This document shows, piece after piece, positions 38,075 through 46,915 of a stretch of DNA of 64,000 nucleotides. The position numbers and the translations under genes are program-made. Numbering within the stretch: position 1 is the first letter of the stretch; each line of letters opens with the position of its first letter. Source of the DNA: JAAXHF01 sp963665955 (GTDB lineage Bacteria > Desulfobacterota > Binatia > Bin18); assembly GCA_965231765.1 (NCBI GenBank), contig OZ246887.1, positions 806,001-870,000 on the forward strand, given 5' to 3'. The notes beneath the pieces were generated by a model. It ran no database searches. It saw only the letters and a list, made by a program, of their open reading frames with translations, and was not told the origin of the DNA.

Positions 38075-38848
38075 TTATGCCAATGGCTCTGGCGCGTGGG
38101 GAATCTCCTGCCACTGGAACGGATCATGACCATAAATAATCGTCGCGCCTTGTTTGTCGCGTAGGTCGCGCAAACGGCCGAGGGACTGGTACATCTCGGA
38201 CTCATCCACCGCGACCGAGGGCAATAAGTCGAGGTCCATATTGTCTTTGGTGTAACATGCATCGCCGGTCAACACGATTTCCGTGCCTTTGGTCACCCGC
38301 ACGCGCAAGGACTGGTGGCCTGGGGTATGTCCATGGGTCGGAATTAGCACCAGGCTGCCGTCACCAAAAATATCGTGATCACCGCTGACCGTCTGGTAGT
38401 TGAGTGGATGATCATAGTCTTTAGGATCAAACAGAGCCTGTGCACTCAGCTCAGGATCTTTCGAAGCGTCCATCTCATTCTTTTGGACTAAGATCGTCGA
38501 TTTGGGAAAGAACTCGTTCCCACCAGCGTGGTCGAAGTGAAAGTGTGAGTTAATGACGTAGTGAATATCGTCCGGCACCAGCTTGAATTTGGACAGCTGA
38601 GTGACGATCTCCTCGCCTGGCTGGGTCCGCGAGCCGACCATTTTCAACATCTCTTCCCCCAGGCGTCCGACAGGGTCGTCAATCGCCTGGCAGTGGACCC
38701 CAGTGTCAAACACCACATTGCCCTGGGGATGGGTAATCAAATAGCACGGCACCGGCACGACTATCGGAGTACCCGGCTCCTGATTTGGAAAGAATATGCT
38801 CTTATCGAGCTCCAGAAACCCACACGGCATGGAAAATACTTGTAGCAT
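38075..38848 (-). CDS. Metallo-beta-lactamase-fold lactonase (AHL lactonase-like)
   Basis: A 257-residue MBL-fold protein. The metal motif HFHFDHAGGNEFF (H-x-H-x-D-H) is complete, and TPGHQSL gives the later histidine and ALVLTGD-type aspartate (here IVLTGDACYTKD). It starts MLQVFSMPCGFLELDKSIFF, the typical N-terminus of AttM/AiiA-family N-acylhomoserine lactonases. The ATG at 38848 follows AGGAGGG. It could also cleave other lactones; quorum quenching is inference. Confidence 0.86.
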   Translation of the reverse strand: MLQVFSMPCGFLELDKSIFFPNQEPGTPIVVPVPCYLITHPQGNVVFDTGVHCQAIDDPVGRLGEEMLKMVGSRTQPGEEIVTQLSKFKLVPDDIHYVINSHFHFDHAGGNEFFPKSTILVQKNEMDASKDPELSAQALFDPKDYDHPLNYQTVSGDHDIFGDGSLVLIPTHGHTPGHQSLRVRVTKGTEIVLTGDACYTKDNMDLDLLPSVAVDESEMYQSLGRLRDLRDKQGATIIYGHDPFQWQEIPHAPEPLA

Positions 38849-39035
38849 CTCATTTCCCTCCTGTATTTCTTCCTTGTGGCATATCATCTTCTCCAGGTTC
38901 AGAGAATCGGGTTTATCACATTGGCCGCCCGCTCAGCATAGTGCTCTTGCAGCTCTTGTGCGCCCAGTCCGTCAACGCTACAACCAAGGGCGTCCGGAAT
39001 GATAAGGACAAAACACCGAGAGAAGGACAGCAGCT

Positions 39036-39437
39036 ATGTTTACTCCGCGCAAAACGGTCGGCCACATGGTCGAAGACGCTAAAACCAGGATCGAAAATCT
39101 GACTCTAGAGCAGCTCCAAGCTGAACTGCAGAACGGCGAAGTCCAGCTGCTCGATATCCGAGACGTTCGCGAACGCCAGAAACTCGGCTGGTTGCCAGGC
39201 TCGCGACATACGCCACGCGGCATGCTGGAGTTCTGGGTAGATCCGACCTCACCGTATTACAAAGACTGGATCGAGCCCGAAAAACGGATGGTCTTGTATT
39301 GAGCGGGCGGTGGACGGTCTGCCCTTGCGGCGGACGTGCTTCAGGAGATGGGTTTCCCCAACGTCGCTCATCTTGAGCCGGGTTTTAATGGTTGGGCAGC
39401 AGCAGGGCTCCCTGTTGACGGAAAACCAGAAGACTAG
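39036..39437 (+). CDS. Rhodanese-domain protein with UGA at the catalytic cysteine (predicted selenoprotein)
   Basis: Read through TGA at 39300-39302, the gene encodes 133 residues, U at 89. The family motif reads MVLY-U-AGGGRSALAADVLQ, where rhodanese has the sulphur-carrying cysteine C-x-x-G-G-R. After it comes a complete end (MGFPNVAHLEPGFNGWAAAG). Before it are QLLDIRDVRERQKLGWLPGS and HTPRGMLEFWVD, the normal domain start. Rhodanese-type proteins move sulphur from thiosulphate or persulphides. Selenocysteine rhodaneses have been described in other bacteria. A GAGAGAAGGA ribosome site precedes the ATG. Confidence 0.82.
39317..39335 (+). promoter_or_regulatory. SECIS-like hairpin in the rhodanese gene
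   Basis: GTCTGCC (39317-39323) pairs with GGCGGAC (39329-39335), seven pairs with one U-G, loop CTTGC. It begins 14 bases after the UGA and has its loop after 21 bases, the same distance as in the AhpD-like gene. A GGUCU run at 39316-39320 allows another, weaker hairpin closer to the UGA. Confidence 0.55.
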
Positions 39438-39809
39438 AGGCGACATGAGAGTGACCGCGTCAAAGCGCACCTCTCGGGAGAAGCTGCTGATCCTGCACGG
39501 CGTACACTGCGGCTACCGGGAGGCAAAGCGTCTGCCGGCTGACAGGGATCGAATTCAAGGAGAAGTACAATCGGTGCTGGATTCTCAAGTGGCACGGATA
39601 TAGGACACCAATCGAGGCGGGTCGGGCTGCGCTACAGCGCGTTGTGCCGGCGGCCTAATTTAGGTTACCATGGTGTCCGCTCAAGCAGGGACGCTACAGT
39701 CAATTGGACACCGATTGCAAAAAATATGCAACGCGTGTTTTGAGATTAACAAAATCAATAGAAAATATTAGGCTAAGCATCGTACCGAATTAAATCAGTA
39801 GGACAAGAA
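39438..39809. other. Border region of the defence island
   Basis: Bases 39445-39603 hold a plus-strand frame of 52 codons (MRVTASKRTSREKLLILHGV and on) with no ribosome site and no recognised family. From about 39700 the DNA becomes visibly AT-rich, which would fit promoter sequence for the methyltransferase gene. I see no tRNA, att site or inverted repeat here. Confidence 0.35.
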
Positions 39810-40871
39810 ATGGCTCTGGACTTTTACGATTTTTACAGTGGCTGCGGCGGCATGAGTCGCGGCATGCAGGATGCGGGAATGACCGTCCGTTTTGGCTTGG
39901 ATGTCGATCCTGACTCGAAAACGACCTATGAAGCCAATTTCAAAAAAGCGAAATTCGTTTGCAAAGATATTCGCTTCGTATCCACCGACGACGTTGCCCC
40001 ATACATTAAGAGGCGATACGGTCGTCCTCTCATTTTTGGGGTGTGCGCTCCATGTCAACCGTTTTCAAAGCAAAATCGCACGAAGAACGATGACGATGGA
40101 AGACGGAGTTTGTTGGGTGAATTTCATCGATTTGTCGAAGCCTATTTGCCCGAGTACATATTTGTCGAGAATGTTCCCGGACTTCAAGCGGTCGAGAAGG
40201 ACGACGGGCCATTCGCCGAGTTCATCCTACTGCTAAATACGCTGAAGTATTTTTTCGACTTTAGCATCGTAATGGCGTATCACTATGGGGTACCTCAAAG
40301 CCGGCGGAGATTGGTTCTGATTGGTAGCCGACTCGGTCCTATTGGGATTCCGCCGCCCACTTGCGGACCTGGGACCGACCACCCGGACCTCCCCACTGTG
40401 CGGGAATGGATTTCACACTTGCCACCCATTGAGGCTGGCGAGACCCACGCCCAGATATCCAATCATCGAGCCGCCAAGCTCTCACCTCTGAACCTGCGTC
40501 GCATTGCAGTTACTCCGATCGGGGGAGACCGGAGAGATTGGCCGCAAGAGCTTGGGTTGCCCTGCCATCAAAAACATACGGGGCATACCGACGTGTACGG
40601 GAGAATGCCGAAAGATCGGCCATCCGCCGCATTGACGACGCGATGCATCAGTCTCTCGAATGGCCGCTTCGGACACCCTACCCAAAACCGAGCGATCAGT
40701 GTGCGCGAAGCGGCGTGCCTTCAGACGTTCCCTATGGATTTCATTTTTCACGGCAATTTGAATTCAATGGCCCGCCAAGTGGGAAACGCCGTTCCTGTTT
40801 CTATGGCCAAAGTCTTCGGAGACCAGATCATCCGTCACTATTTGTCCTACAAGACACTCAAGGCAGCTTAG
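39810..40871 (+). CDS. dcm: DNA (cytosine-5) methyltransferase, Dcm family
   Basis: This 353-residue C5-cytosine methyltransferase has all motifs in order: I (YDFYSGCGGMSRGM-like, DFYSGCGGMSRGMQDAGM), IV with the catalytic cysteine Cys82 in CAPCQPFSKQN, VI FVENVPG, VIII SRRRLVLIGSR, and the late RQVGNAVPVSMAKVF. The region between motifs VIII and IX, which reads the target, is short. First gene of the island unit; the ATPase gene starts two bases after its stop. It likely marks host DNA so that a partner nuclease can spare it, and a Vsr gene follows in the same unit. Confidence 0.94.
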   Translation: MALDFYDFYSGCGGMSRGMQDAGMTVRFGLDVDPDSKTTYEANFKKAKFVCKDIRFVSTDDVAPYIKRRYGRPLIFGVCAPCQPFSKQNRTKNDDDGRRSLLGEFHRFVEAYLPEYIFVENVPGLQAVEKDDGPFAEFILLLNTLKYFFDFSIVMAYHYGVPQSRRRLVLIGSRLGPIGIPPPTCGPGTDHPDLPTVREWISHLPPIEAGETHAQISNHRAAKLSPLNLRRIAVTPIGGDRRDWPQELGLPCHQKHTGHTDVYGRMPKDRPSAALTTRCISLSNGRFGHPTQNRAISVREAACLQTFPMDFIFHGNLNSMARQVGNAVPVSMAKVFGDQIIRHYLSYKTLKAA

Positions 40872-40873
40872 TG

Positions 40874-43858
40874 ATGGCAAAATTCCAGGTCAGAGCCAGA
40901 ACCGTCGATATGTTGGGCCGCCAACAGATAGCAGGCATACCTACGGCGATCAGCGAACTGTTCAAGAACGCGCACGACGCGTACGCCCGTAATGTCGAAG
41001 TCGATTACTTTCGTGACGATGGGCTTTTTGTCCTCCGTGACGACGGACTCGGCATGACACGAAAAGACTTCGAACAGCGTTGGCTGACTCTCGGGACGGA
41101 GAGCAAAATCGGTTCGGCGGGTCTGAAACCTCCGCCAAGTGATCCTGGCCAACCGAAACGTCCGATTCTGGGTGAAAAGGGGATCGGACGACTCGCCATC
41201 GCCATCATCGGTCCGCAAGTGCTCGTAATGTCCAGGGCCAAAATCAATGGAAAGCCGAGTGAGAAGACAATTGCAGCGTACCTCCACTGGGGACTTTTCG
41301 AATTGCCGGGATTGAATCTGGAAGACATAGCCATTCCCATTCGAGAGTTCCAAGGTGGAACTTTGCCTGGCGGAGATGACGTTCAGGAGATGGTTACCGA
41401 GGTTGCCTCCACACTGGATCAACTCGCTTCGTTGTCCGACAAAAAGCGAATCAAAGACATCCGAGCTGAAATGGACGCGTTCGGCGCTGACCCTCTTGAA
41501 TACTCGGAGTACTTGGGCGAGCCCTCACTGAACGGCTCCGGGTGCGGGACACACTTTTATATCGTTCCTGCCGACCCCATTGTTAGTGACGACATTGATG
41601 ACAGACAAGCTGACAACAAAGCCACTCGGTTTGAGAAGAATCTGATTGGCTTCACTAATACGATGACGCCGGACTACGAGCCTCCGCCGATAATCTGTCG
41701 GTTCCGAGATCATAGGGATGAGGGTTCGCCCACAGAACTGATTGGAGATCGAGCATTCTTCACGCCCGATGAATTCAGGAAAGTAGACCACCACTTTTTA
41801 GGCCGTTTCGATGAATACGGACAGTTTCGTGGCCAGGTTGGCATATACCAGACGAAACCGGACGAGTACGTTCTCAACTGGAGCGAGTCAGACGGTCAAC
41901 CGACCGAGTGCGGCCCATTCAGCCTATCATTCGCGTACATGCAAGGCACTGCGCGTGACTCGTTGGTTCCTCCAGAAGAACACGCTCCTCTCAGACGGAA
42001 ACTCGATCGCCACGGAGGTCTCTACATTTACCGCGACGGTATTCGCGTCCAGCCATATGGAGACTCTGACTATGATTGGCTCGATATCGAGCGAAACAGA
42101 ACACTCGGAGCAGGCTACTATTTCTATTCATACCGTCGCATGTTCGGAGTCATTGAACTCAGTCAAACCGATAATGGAAAGCTGACCGAAAAAGCGGGGC
42201 GTGAGGGTTTTCGAGAAAACATGGCTTATCGTCAACTCAGGTCAATACTCATGAATTTCTTCCTTCAGACGGCGGGCGATTTCTTTCGGGAGGAAGGAAA
42301 ATATGCAGACGTTCACATCGAGAAGAAAGGTGAATTGAACCGTAACGAAAAAATACGACGCAAAAAGGCAAAGCAGACGCGACAAAGGCGGACCACCCTT
42401 CAAAACGCTTTGCAAACAACATTTGCAACTATTGATGAGCGGAGGCCGGAGTTAGAAACTGAAGCGTCTCTGTCAGCAGTGAAACGCGACGTGGATAAAG
42501 TCTTGGCACGCAACATTCCCAAACAACAAAAGGCGCTGGAACTCATGAAGAGTGAAACGCGAGCTCGCGAACAACTATACGACTTGCGGAAAAGGCTCAC
42601 AGTTACCAAGCCGCGAGGGGTCGGACTTTCACGAGCCCTTACAAACGAATGGACCTCCTACTCGGCTCATATGGAGCGTCTGGATTCGGAGGTGTTCGGA
42701 CCATCCGAAGCGGAAATTGAAACGTATGTTTCTACCGCTGCCAGGAAAGCTAATGTTCCCTTGGACGACATCGCCCGGTTGAACTCGGCAGTATCGAAAC
42801 GTGGGGATGAAGCGGTGAAAACAGTGCGTCGCCTCCAGGGCGACGTTGATGCGCTGAGCAAGAATATCGCTACGACCGTCAGAGAAGAAGCACGAAACAG
42901 CTTTAGAACCGTCAGTCATACTGTCGATGACGTCATGGCAGATTTGGAGCGCATGCAGCGCGTGACCAGGAGGACTGACAGTCTACCGGAGATTCGGGCA
43001 AAATTTGTGGAACAGATTATCTCGGTATACGAGCCCGAGCGGGAAAAACTGGAACGTCTGCGCGATCAATTGAATCAAGTGAATAGGCTTTGGGAGCAGG
43101 ACGGTTACGATAGCGTAGAATTAACCGAAGCTCTGGAAGAAGAACTGGATGAATTGAAGACACGGCGTGACGCTGACCTCGAACTGGCACAGATCGGCAT
43201 GGCGTTGAACACCATCAGCCATGAGTTTAACAAGACGGTTGGATCGCTTCGTGACGGACTGAGAAAACTGAAGGCATGGTCGGATGCGAACACAGAATTG
43301 AGCGACTTGTACCGGGACATACGTATCAGCTTCGATCATTTAGACGAATATTTAACATTGTTCACACCGCTTGACCGCCGTTTGCATCGCACTCGCATCG
43401 ACATCAGCGGTAAGCAGGTATACGACTTCCTCAGCAAACTCTTTCAGGCGCGTTTGAATAGACACAATGTAGCCCTCACGGCAACGAAGAAATTCCTGAA
43501 ATCATCGACGTTGTGTTACCCCTCCTCGCTTTATCCACCTTTCGTCAATTTGGTGGATAACGCAATTTTCTGGTTGCAACGAAATCACGACCGGCCACGG
43601 GAGATCACTCTGGATGCTGATGGCGATGATTTGCTGGTTCGAGACAATGGACCGGGTGTCAGCGCACGGGACTATGAAAACATATTCGCCATGAATTTTT
43701 CAAGAAAGCCGGGAGGACGTGGCATGGGCTTACCTATCTCGCGTGAGACATTGTCCCAGGTCGGCTTACGTTTGACGCTAGACCCCGCCACTAGCTCTGG
43801 AGGTACCGTCTTCAGAATTTCACCAGACAACGGCAAGGGCATTACTGAGAAGGCATGA
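40874..43858 (+). CDS. Large dual-GHKL protein: MORC/MutL-like ATPase plus histidine-kinase-like module
   Basis: This 994-residue protein starts MAKFQVRARTVDMLGRQQIA. Residues 1-250 form a GHKL ATPase: AISELFKNAHDAYARNVEVD (N box), LRDDGLGMTRKDFEQRW (G1), ILGEKGIGRLAIAIIG (lid), as in MORC/MutL-type proteins. A long coiled-coil region (about 540-760) follows. The C-terminus resembles a sensor kinase: ISHEFNKTVGSL with a possible phospho-acceptor His783, FVNLVDNAIFWL (N box), VRDNGPGV (G1) and GGRGMGLPISRETL (G2). It overlaps the next gene by four bases. MORC-like ATPases next to methyltransferases are known from restriction-type loci; carrying both ATPase types in one protein is unusual. Confidence 0.85.
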   Translation: MAKFQVRARTVDMLGRQQIAGIPTAISELFKNAHDAYARNVEVDYFRDDGLFVLRDDGLGMTRKDFEQRWLTLGTESKIGSAGLKPPPSDPGQPKRPILGEKGIGRLAIAIIGPQVLVMSRAKINGKPSEKTIAAYLHWGLFELPGLNLEDIAIPIREFQGGTLPGGDDVQEMVTEVASTLDQLASLSDKKRIKDIRAEMDAFGADPLEYSEYLGEPSLNGSGCGTHFYIVPADPIVSDDIDDRQADNKATRFEKNLIGFTNTMTPDYEPPPIICRFRDHRDEGSPTELIGDRAFFTPDEFRKVDHHFLGRFDEYGQFRGQVGIYQTKPDEYVLNWSESDGQPTECGPFSLSFAYMQGTARDSLVPPEEHAPLRRKLDRHGGLYIYRDGIRVQPYGDSDYDWLDIERNRTLGAGYYFYSYRRMFGVIELSQTDNGKLTEKAGREGFRENMAYRQLRSILMNFFLQTAGDFFREEGKYADVHIEKKGELNRNEKIRRKKAKQTRQRRTTLQNALQTTFATIDERRPELETEASLSAVKRDVDKVLARNIPKQQKALELMKSETRAREQLYDLRKRLTVTKPRGVGLSRALTNEWTSYSAHMERLDSEVFGPSEAEIETYVSTAARKANVPLDDIARLNSAVSKRGDEAVKTVRRLQGDVDALSKNIATTVREEARNSFRTVSHTVDDVMADLERMQRVTRRTDSLPEIRAKFVEQIISVYEPEREKLERLRDQLNQVNRLWEQDGYDSVELTEALEEELDELKTRRDADLELAQIGMALNTISHEFNKTVGSLRDGLRKLKAWSDANTELSDLYRDIRISFDHLDEYLTLFTPLDRRLHRTRIDISGKQVYDFLSKLFQARLNRHNVALTATKKFLKSSTLCYPSSLYPPFVNLVDNAIFWLQRNHDRPREITLDADGDDLLVRDNGPGVSARDYENIFAMNFSRKPGGRGMGLPISRETLSQVGLRLTLDPATSSGGTVFRISPDNGKGITEKA

Positions 43859-45543
43859 TGATGGCTGATGACACCCGTACGTTCAAGAAACTGAGGCATG
43901 AGGCAGCACGCGAATTCGCGCAGACCATGATTGTTATTGATGATGAAGCGAGCCAAGGGCTCGAAGCACCAAGTGCCCAACCGGCCGGTACCCTTCGCCG
44001 CCCCGACCGTAGAACGCGATCAGCGGCGACCGCCGATACCTCAGTCAAACCTGCCGGAACTGAAAAGTCGGGTTCTCACCGACTGAACGCGAAGTCACTT
44101 ATCGACAAGGCGATGGAGCTGGGTTTGATATGTTCCGTCTTACGTCCGAAGGAGGAAGAAAACTTTTCGGACCGGGTGGTGAAGGCGGCACAAGTTGCGG
44201 ATATCGTCTGTCTGGATTGGGAAATTTACAAGGATAGCGGCGAGGCTGCTTCAGGAATCGTTCGCGATATACTCCGAGAGGATGCCAGGCAAAATGGTAG
44301 GCTCCGACTCATTGCCATCTATACTGGAGACAGCACAAACAACAAAATTCTGGATAAGATACTCAGGACGATTCCCAAAAAGATGAGAGACGTACACGAA
44401 TTCCAGAAAGACTCACTGACGATAGAAAGCAAAAAAGGGGTCAGGATAGTGTGTCTCTTTAAGACACATGGAATACAATTACTTCCTCCCAGAAATGTCA
44501 ATCAAGTTAGTGAAGATCAGTTGCCGGAGCGTTTACAAACCGAGTTTTCCCATCTCTCCGAGGGCCTGCTATCCAATGTTGCGCTCGCGACCATAGCATC
44601 TATCCGCAGCTCGACCCACCATGTCCTGTCGAAGTTCTCAGGCCAGATGGACGGTCCGTTTTTCCATCATCGTGCATTGATAGAAAGTCCCGACGACGCA
44701 GAAGAGTATGCAGTTGACATCGTTCTGAGTGAACTGAAGGGAGCCATCGACAAACGGCAGGTGGCTGCCCGCCAAGCCGGGACTCAAGCAATTGAGACCA
44801 GAATACGCGAGATTGCAGGGAGCGCCGAAACGCTGACGCTTTGTGGCAGTAAAACGGAAGATTCTCACTCCCTTGGTCTGGAGACTATCGTAAAGATCGT
44901 CACAGATGGATTAGATTGCGGCTTGAAGCAGGCTCCGAACCCTCCCAAAAAGAATATGGCTAAAGAGAACTTTTCGAGTTTGTTCAGTAAGAGTCAGCAA
45001 ACCGCACGTGATCTAATGCACCAGTTTGCGGCGATTACCGGTGTGCGCGCACACCCGGGAAGCTATCTGTACCAGTCAGACCAATCGGTTCCGAGGCTCG
45101 GGCTCGGAACCATCATTCAGGAGCAGGGCGGGACCTATCTTCTGTGTTTGCAGGCAAGCTGTGATTCAGTGCGAATAGAGGAGAAAGGAAATTTTTTGTT
45201 TGTCCCATTAGACGAGGAAGACTCCAAAAAGAAAGACTTCAAACCGGAACACGTCGTGCCGATTTCGTCTGGTGCGAATCAGATCGAGTATGTTGGCCTT
45301 AGCACCTCAGAAAAATCTTATCGCGTGGTACGCTCTATAGAATTTTCAGCGTGTCAAGAAACAAAAACCGTCAACGCTAGGAGAATTCGAGACCGATCAA
45401 GCTTCCATTTTAAGGATACAGACGGCAAGTCCTACCGCTGGATAGCGGATTTGAAGCGCCGGCGTGCGTTACGCACGGTCCAACGCTTGGGGCAAAACAT
45501 GGGGCGCTTGGGCTTTGACGAATTTGAGCCGTATCGCCGATAA
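43855..45543 (+). CDS. Receiver-domain-like effector protein of the defence island
   Basis: Residues 20-190 look like a divergent two-component receiver domain: TMIVIDDEA (acidic pair Asp29/Asp30), IVCLDWEIY (phospho-acceptor candidate Asp121) and LRLIAIYTGDS (the switch threonine). A non-conserved, proline- and charge-rich insert lies between strands one and two. The remaining 370 residues are not recognised; they carry no obvious nuclease or helix-turn-helix motif. It starts ATG-ATG-ATG, overlapping the stop of the kinase-like gene, so the pair is translationally coupled. It is probably the response partner of the upstream protein. Confidence 0.72.
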   Translation: MMMADDTRTFKKLRHEAAREFAQTMIVIDDEASQGLEAPSAQPAGTLRRPDRRTRSAATADTSVKPAGTEKSGSHRLNAKSLIDKAMELGLICSVLRPKEEENFSDRVVKAAQVADIVCLDWEIYKDSGEAASGIVRDILREDARQNGRLRLIAIYTGDSTNNKILDKILRTIPKKMRDVHEFQKDSLTIESKKGVRIVCLFKTHGIQLLPPRNVNQVSEDQLPERLQTEFSHLSEGLLSNVALATIASIRSSTHHVLSKFSGQMDGPFFHHRALIESPDDAEEYAVDIVLSELKGAIDKRQVAARQAGTQAIETRIREIAGSAETLTLCGSKTEDSHSLGLETIVKIVTDGLDCGLKQAPNPPKKNMAKENFSSLFSKSQQTARDLMHQFAAITGVRAHPGSYLYQSDQSVPRLGLGTIIQEQGGTYLLCLQASCDSVRIEEKGNFLFVPLDEEDSKKKDFKPEHVVPISSGANQIEYVGLSTSEKSYRVVRSIEFSACQETKTVNARRIRDRSSFHFKDTDGKSYRWIADLKRRRALRTVQRLGQNMGRLGFDEFEPYRR

Positions 45544-45639
45544 AGAAGGATAGATTTGAAGTCTCTTCACCTTGTCCTCGCTAACGAAGTGTGTCTGTCC
45601 AATCTTTGAAATGGTGCCAACGGGCTAGGGAGACAAGGT

Positions 45640-46101
45640 TTGGACAGGTATGATACGAAGACGCGCTCGCGGATTATGGCGCGAATTGGGTCAAAGAACA
45701 CAACAACGGAACTCTTGCTCAGAACTTCCCTTCACAAACTGGGGCTTCGCTATCGACTCCACACTCGTCATTTACCAGGCAGTCCGGACCTCGTTTTCCC
45801 TCGCTTCAGAGCGGTAGTTTTTGTTCACGGGTGCTACTGGCACTCTCACGGTTGCTACAGGTCAACTGTTCCTCAGTCCCGTCAGGAATTCTGGAGGGAG
45901 AAGTTCCGTGCCAATCGGGAAAGAGATCGAAGGAATGTCACGGAACTTCTCGAACGTGGCTGGCGTGTCCTGATCGTATGGGAATGCGCCCTTAAAGGCA
46001 AATTTTCTCGCCCGTCCTCAGTCATTGCCGAATCCGTCAGGACCTGGCTGGAGTCCTCAGAGCCTACAGGATACATTGCAGGTCGTTCTTTCTCCCCATA
46101 A
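45640..46101 (+). CDS. vsr: Very-short-patch repair endonuclease Vsr
   Basis: This 153-residue protein has family sequence from residue 2: DRYDTKTRSRIMARIGSKNT, then LPGSPDLVFPRFRAVVFVHG, CYWHSHGC with zinc-binding Cys and His, FWREKFRANRERDRRN and RVLIVWECALKGKF. The catalytic aspartate is in SPD. The start is TTG at 45640, with a GGGAGACAAGG ribosome site; the next ATG (45676) would remove conserved residues. Vsr nicks T:G mismatches left by deamination of 5-methylcytosine, as expected beside a Dcm methyltransferase. It could alternatively serve as the restriction nuclease. Confidence 0.92.
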   Translation: MDRYDTKTRSRIMARIGSKNTTTELLLRTSLHKLGLRYRLHTRHLPGSPDLVFPRFRAVVFVHGCYWHSHGCYRSTVPQSRQEFWREKFRANRERDRRNVTELLERGWRVLIVWECALKGKFSRPSSVIAESVRTWLESSEPTGYIAGRSFSP

Positions 46102-46306
46102 ATCGAGCCGCTGCGGAAGAGAGTGTTCCTAAGCAGATATTGAGAAGGAGGTCTTGATCTGGAGCGCAACCGGCTGCTGAAGGGGAGATAGTCGGGGTTC
46201 TGCCCGAGCATGAGGCCCTCGGCACAGCGTAAGAGCGACCTTCTCCTCCAAAAACAGTCCGCTTCGAGAGTGAGTTTTCCAGTAAAAAGACGAAGGAGGA
46301 TTCATC
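46102..46306. other. Right border of the defence island, no gene
   Basis: I see no frame with coding character between vsr and the tiny gene at 46307, and no repeat matching the left border. Confidence 0.4.
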
Positions 46307-46390
46307 ATGAAGCGAAAGAGTCGTGCCGAACACTATTGGGAGAGGGTGACGAAACAAGCGGCAAACTCGCGTGAACACAACTCGTCTTAG
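46307..46390 (+). CDS. 27-residue peptide, possible transposase-accessory remnant
   Basis: The frame MKRKSRAEHYWERVTKQAAN-SREHNSS has a strong GAAGGAGGA site six bases before ATG. Basic start plus W-x-x-x-x-x-x-Q-A-A-S resembles the first residues of the small orfA protein of IS66-type elements, but the rest is missing. It could be a truncated mobile-element gene at the island edge. Uncertain. Confidence 0.3.
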   Translation: MKRKSRAEHYWERVTKQAANSREHNSS

Positions 46391-46409
46391 AACTGGAGTC
46401 TAGCTGCCA

Positions 46410-46439
46410 TGGTCTGGTGGGGCATGCCCCACCAGACCA
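46410..46439. terminator. 30-bp perfect palindrome
   Basis: TGGTCTGGTGGGGCA (46410-46424) is followed directly by its exact reverse complement (46425-46439). It lies just beyond the stop of the minus-strand epoxide hydrolase gene, fitting a terminator or a REP-like element. A GC-rich stem (GCCCGGGCGG and CTGCCCG) follows. Confidence 0.7.
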
Positions 46440-46478
46440 GTAGCCCGGGCGGCTCTGCCCGTGTCTCAGTAACAGCGC

Positions 46479-46850
46479 TTACGCCATCTGTTTATTAAAC
46501 GAGTCCAGATCAAAGTAATCACGCCACGAGGCGATCTTGCCATTCTGGATCTCAAACACACCAGCCACGGGCAGTGATATTTTCTTCGGTCCCATCACAA
46601 AACTATCGACCCGTTCATTCATGACGACATTGCCAGCCGAAGTTGTGTGCAGAATATCAAACTTGGCCGAATCAGTGTTTTTGAGCATTGGCTCAGCAAA
46701 GGCACGAATCGCAGCATGTCCAGTCATCGGCTCCATCGGGATATTGTGATAAAAACAGTCTTCTGCCAGATAGCCGAGAATCTCGTCAACGTTCAGTTTA
46801 CTCCAGGCATGACAAAAATCCGTCACCAATTTTTCGTTTTCTGCGCTCAT
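46479..46850 (-). CDS. Limonene-1,2-epoxide hydrolase-family protein
   Basis: A 123-residue cystatin-like cone-fold protein: MSAENEKLVTDFCHAWSKLN, AEDCFYHNIPMEPMTGHAAI and the end ASWRDYFDLDSF. The W-R-D-Y-F-D segment carries the conserved aspartate of LEH-type enzymes, which open epoxides by direct water attack. The ATG at 46850 follows GGAGGA; the longer frame is not used. The P450 gene lies just upstream on the same strand, so an oxidise-then-hydrolyse pair is likely. Confidence 0.83.
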   Translation of the reverse strand: MSAENEKLVTDFCHAWSKLNVDEILGYLAEDCFYHNIPMEPMTGHAAIRAFAEPMLKNTDSAKFDILHTTSAGNVVMNERVDSFVMGPKKISLPVAGVFEIQNGKIASWRDYFDLDSFNKQMA

Positions 46851-46915
46851 ACGAATCCTCCTTAATTTTGTCTTACCCGCGATCATACGAGAATGAAGAG
46901 GGAATGTCCATTTCC

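Noticed and set aside
40538..40873. N-terminal extension of the MORC/kinase gene inside the methyltransferase
   Set aside because: It is a shadow of the methyltransferase gene; family sequence starts at MAKFQVRA with ATG 40874.
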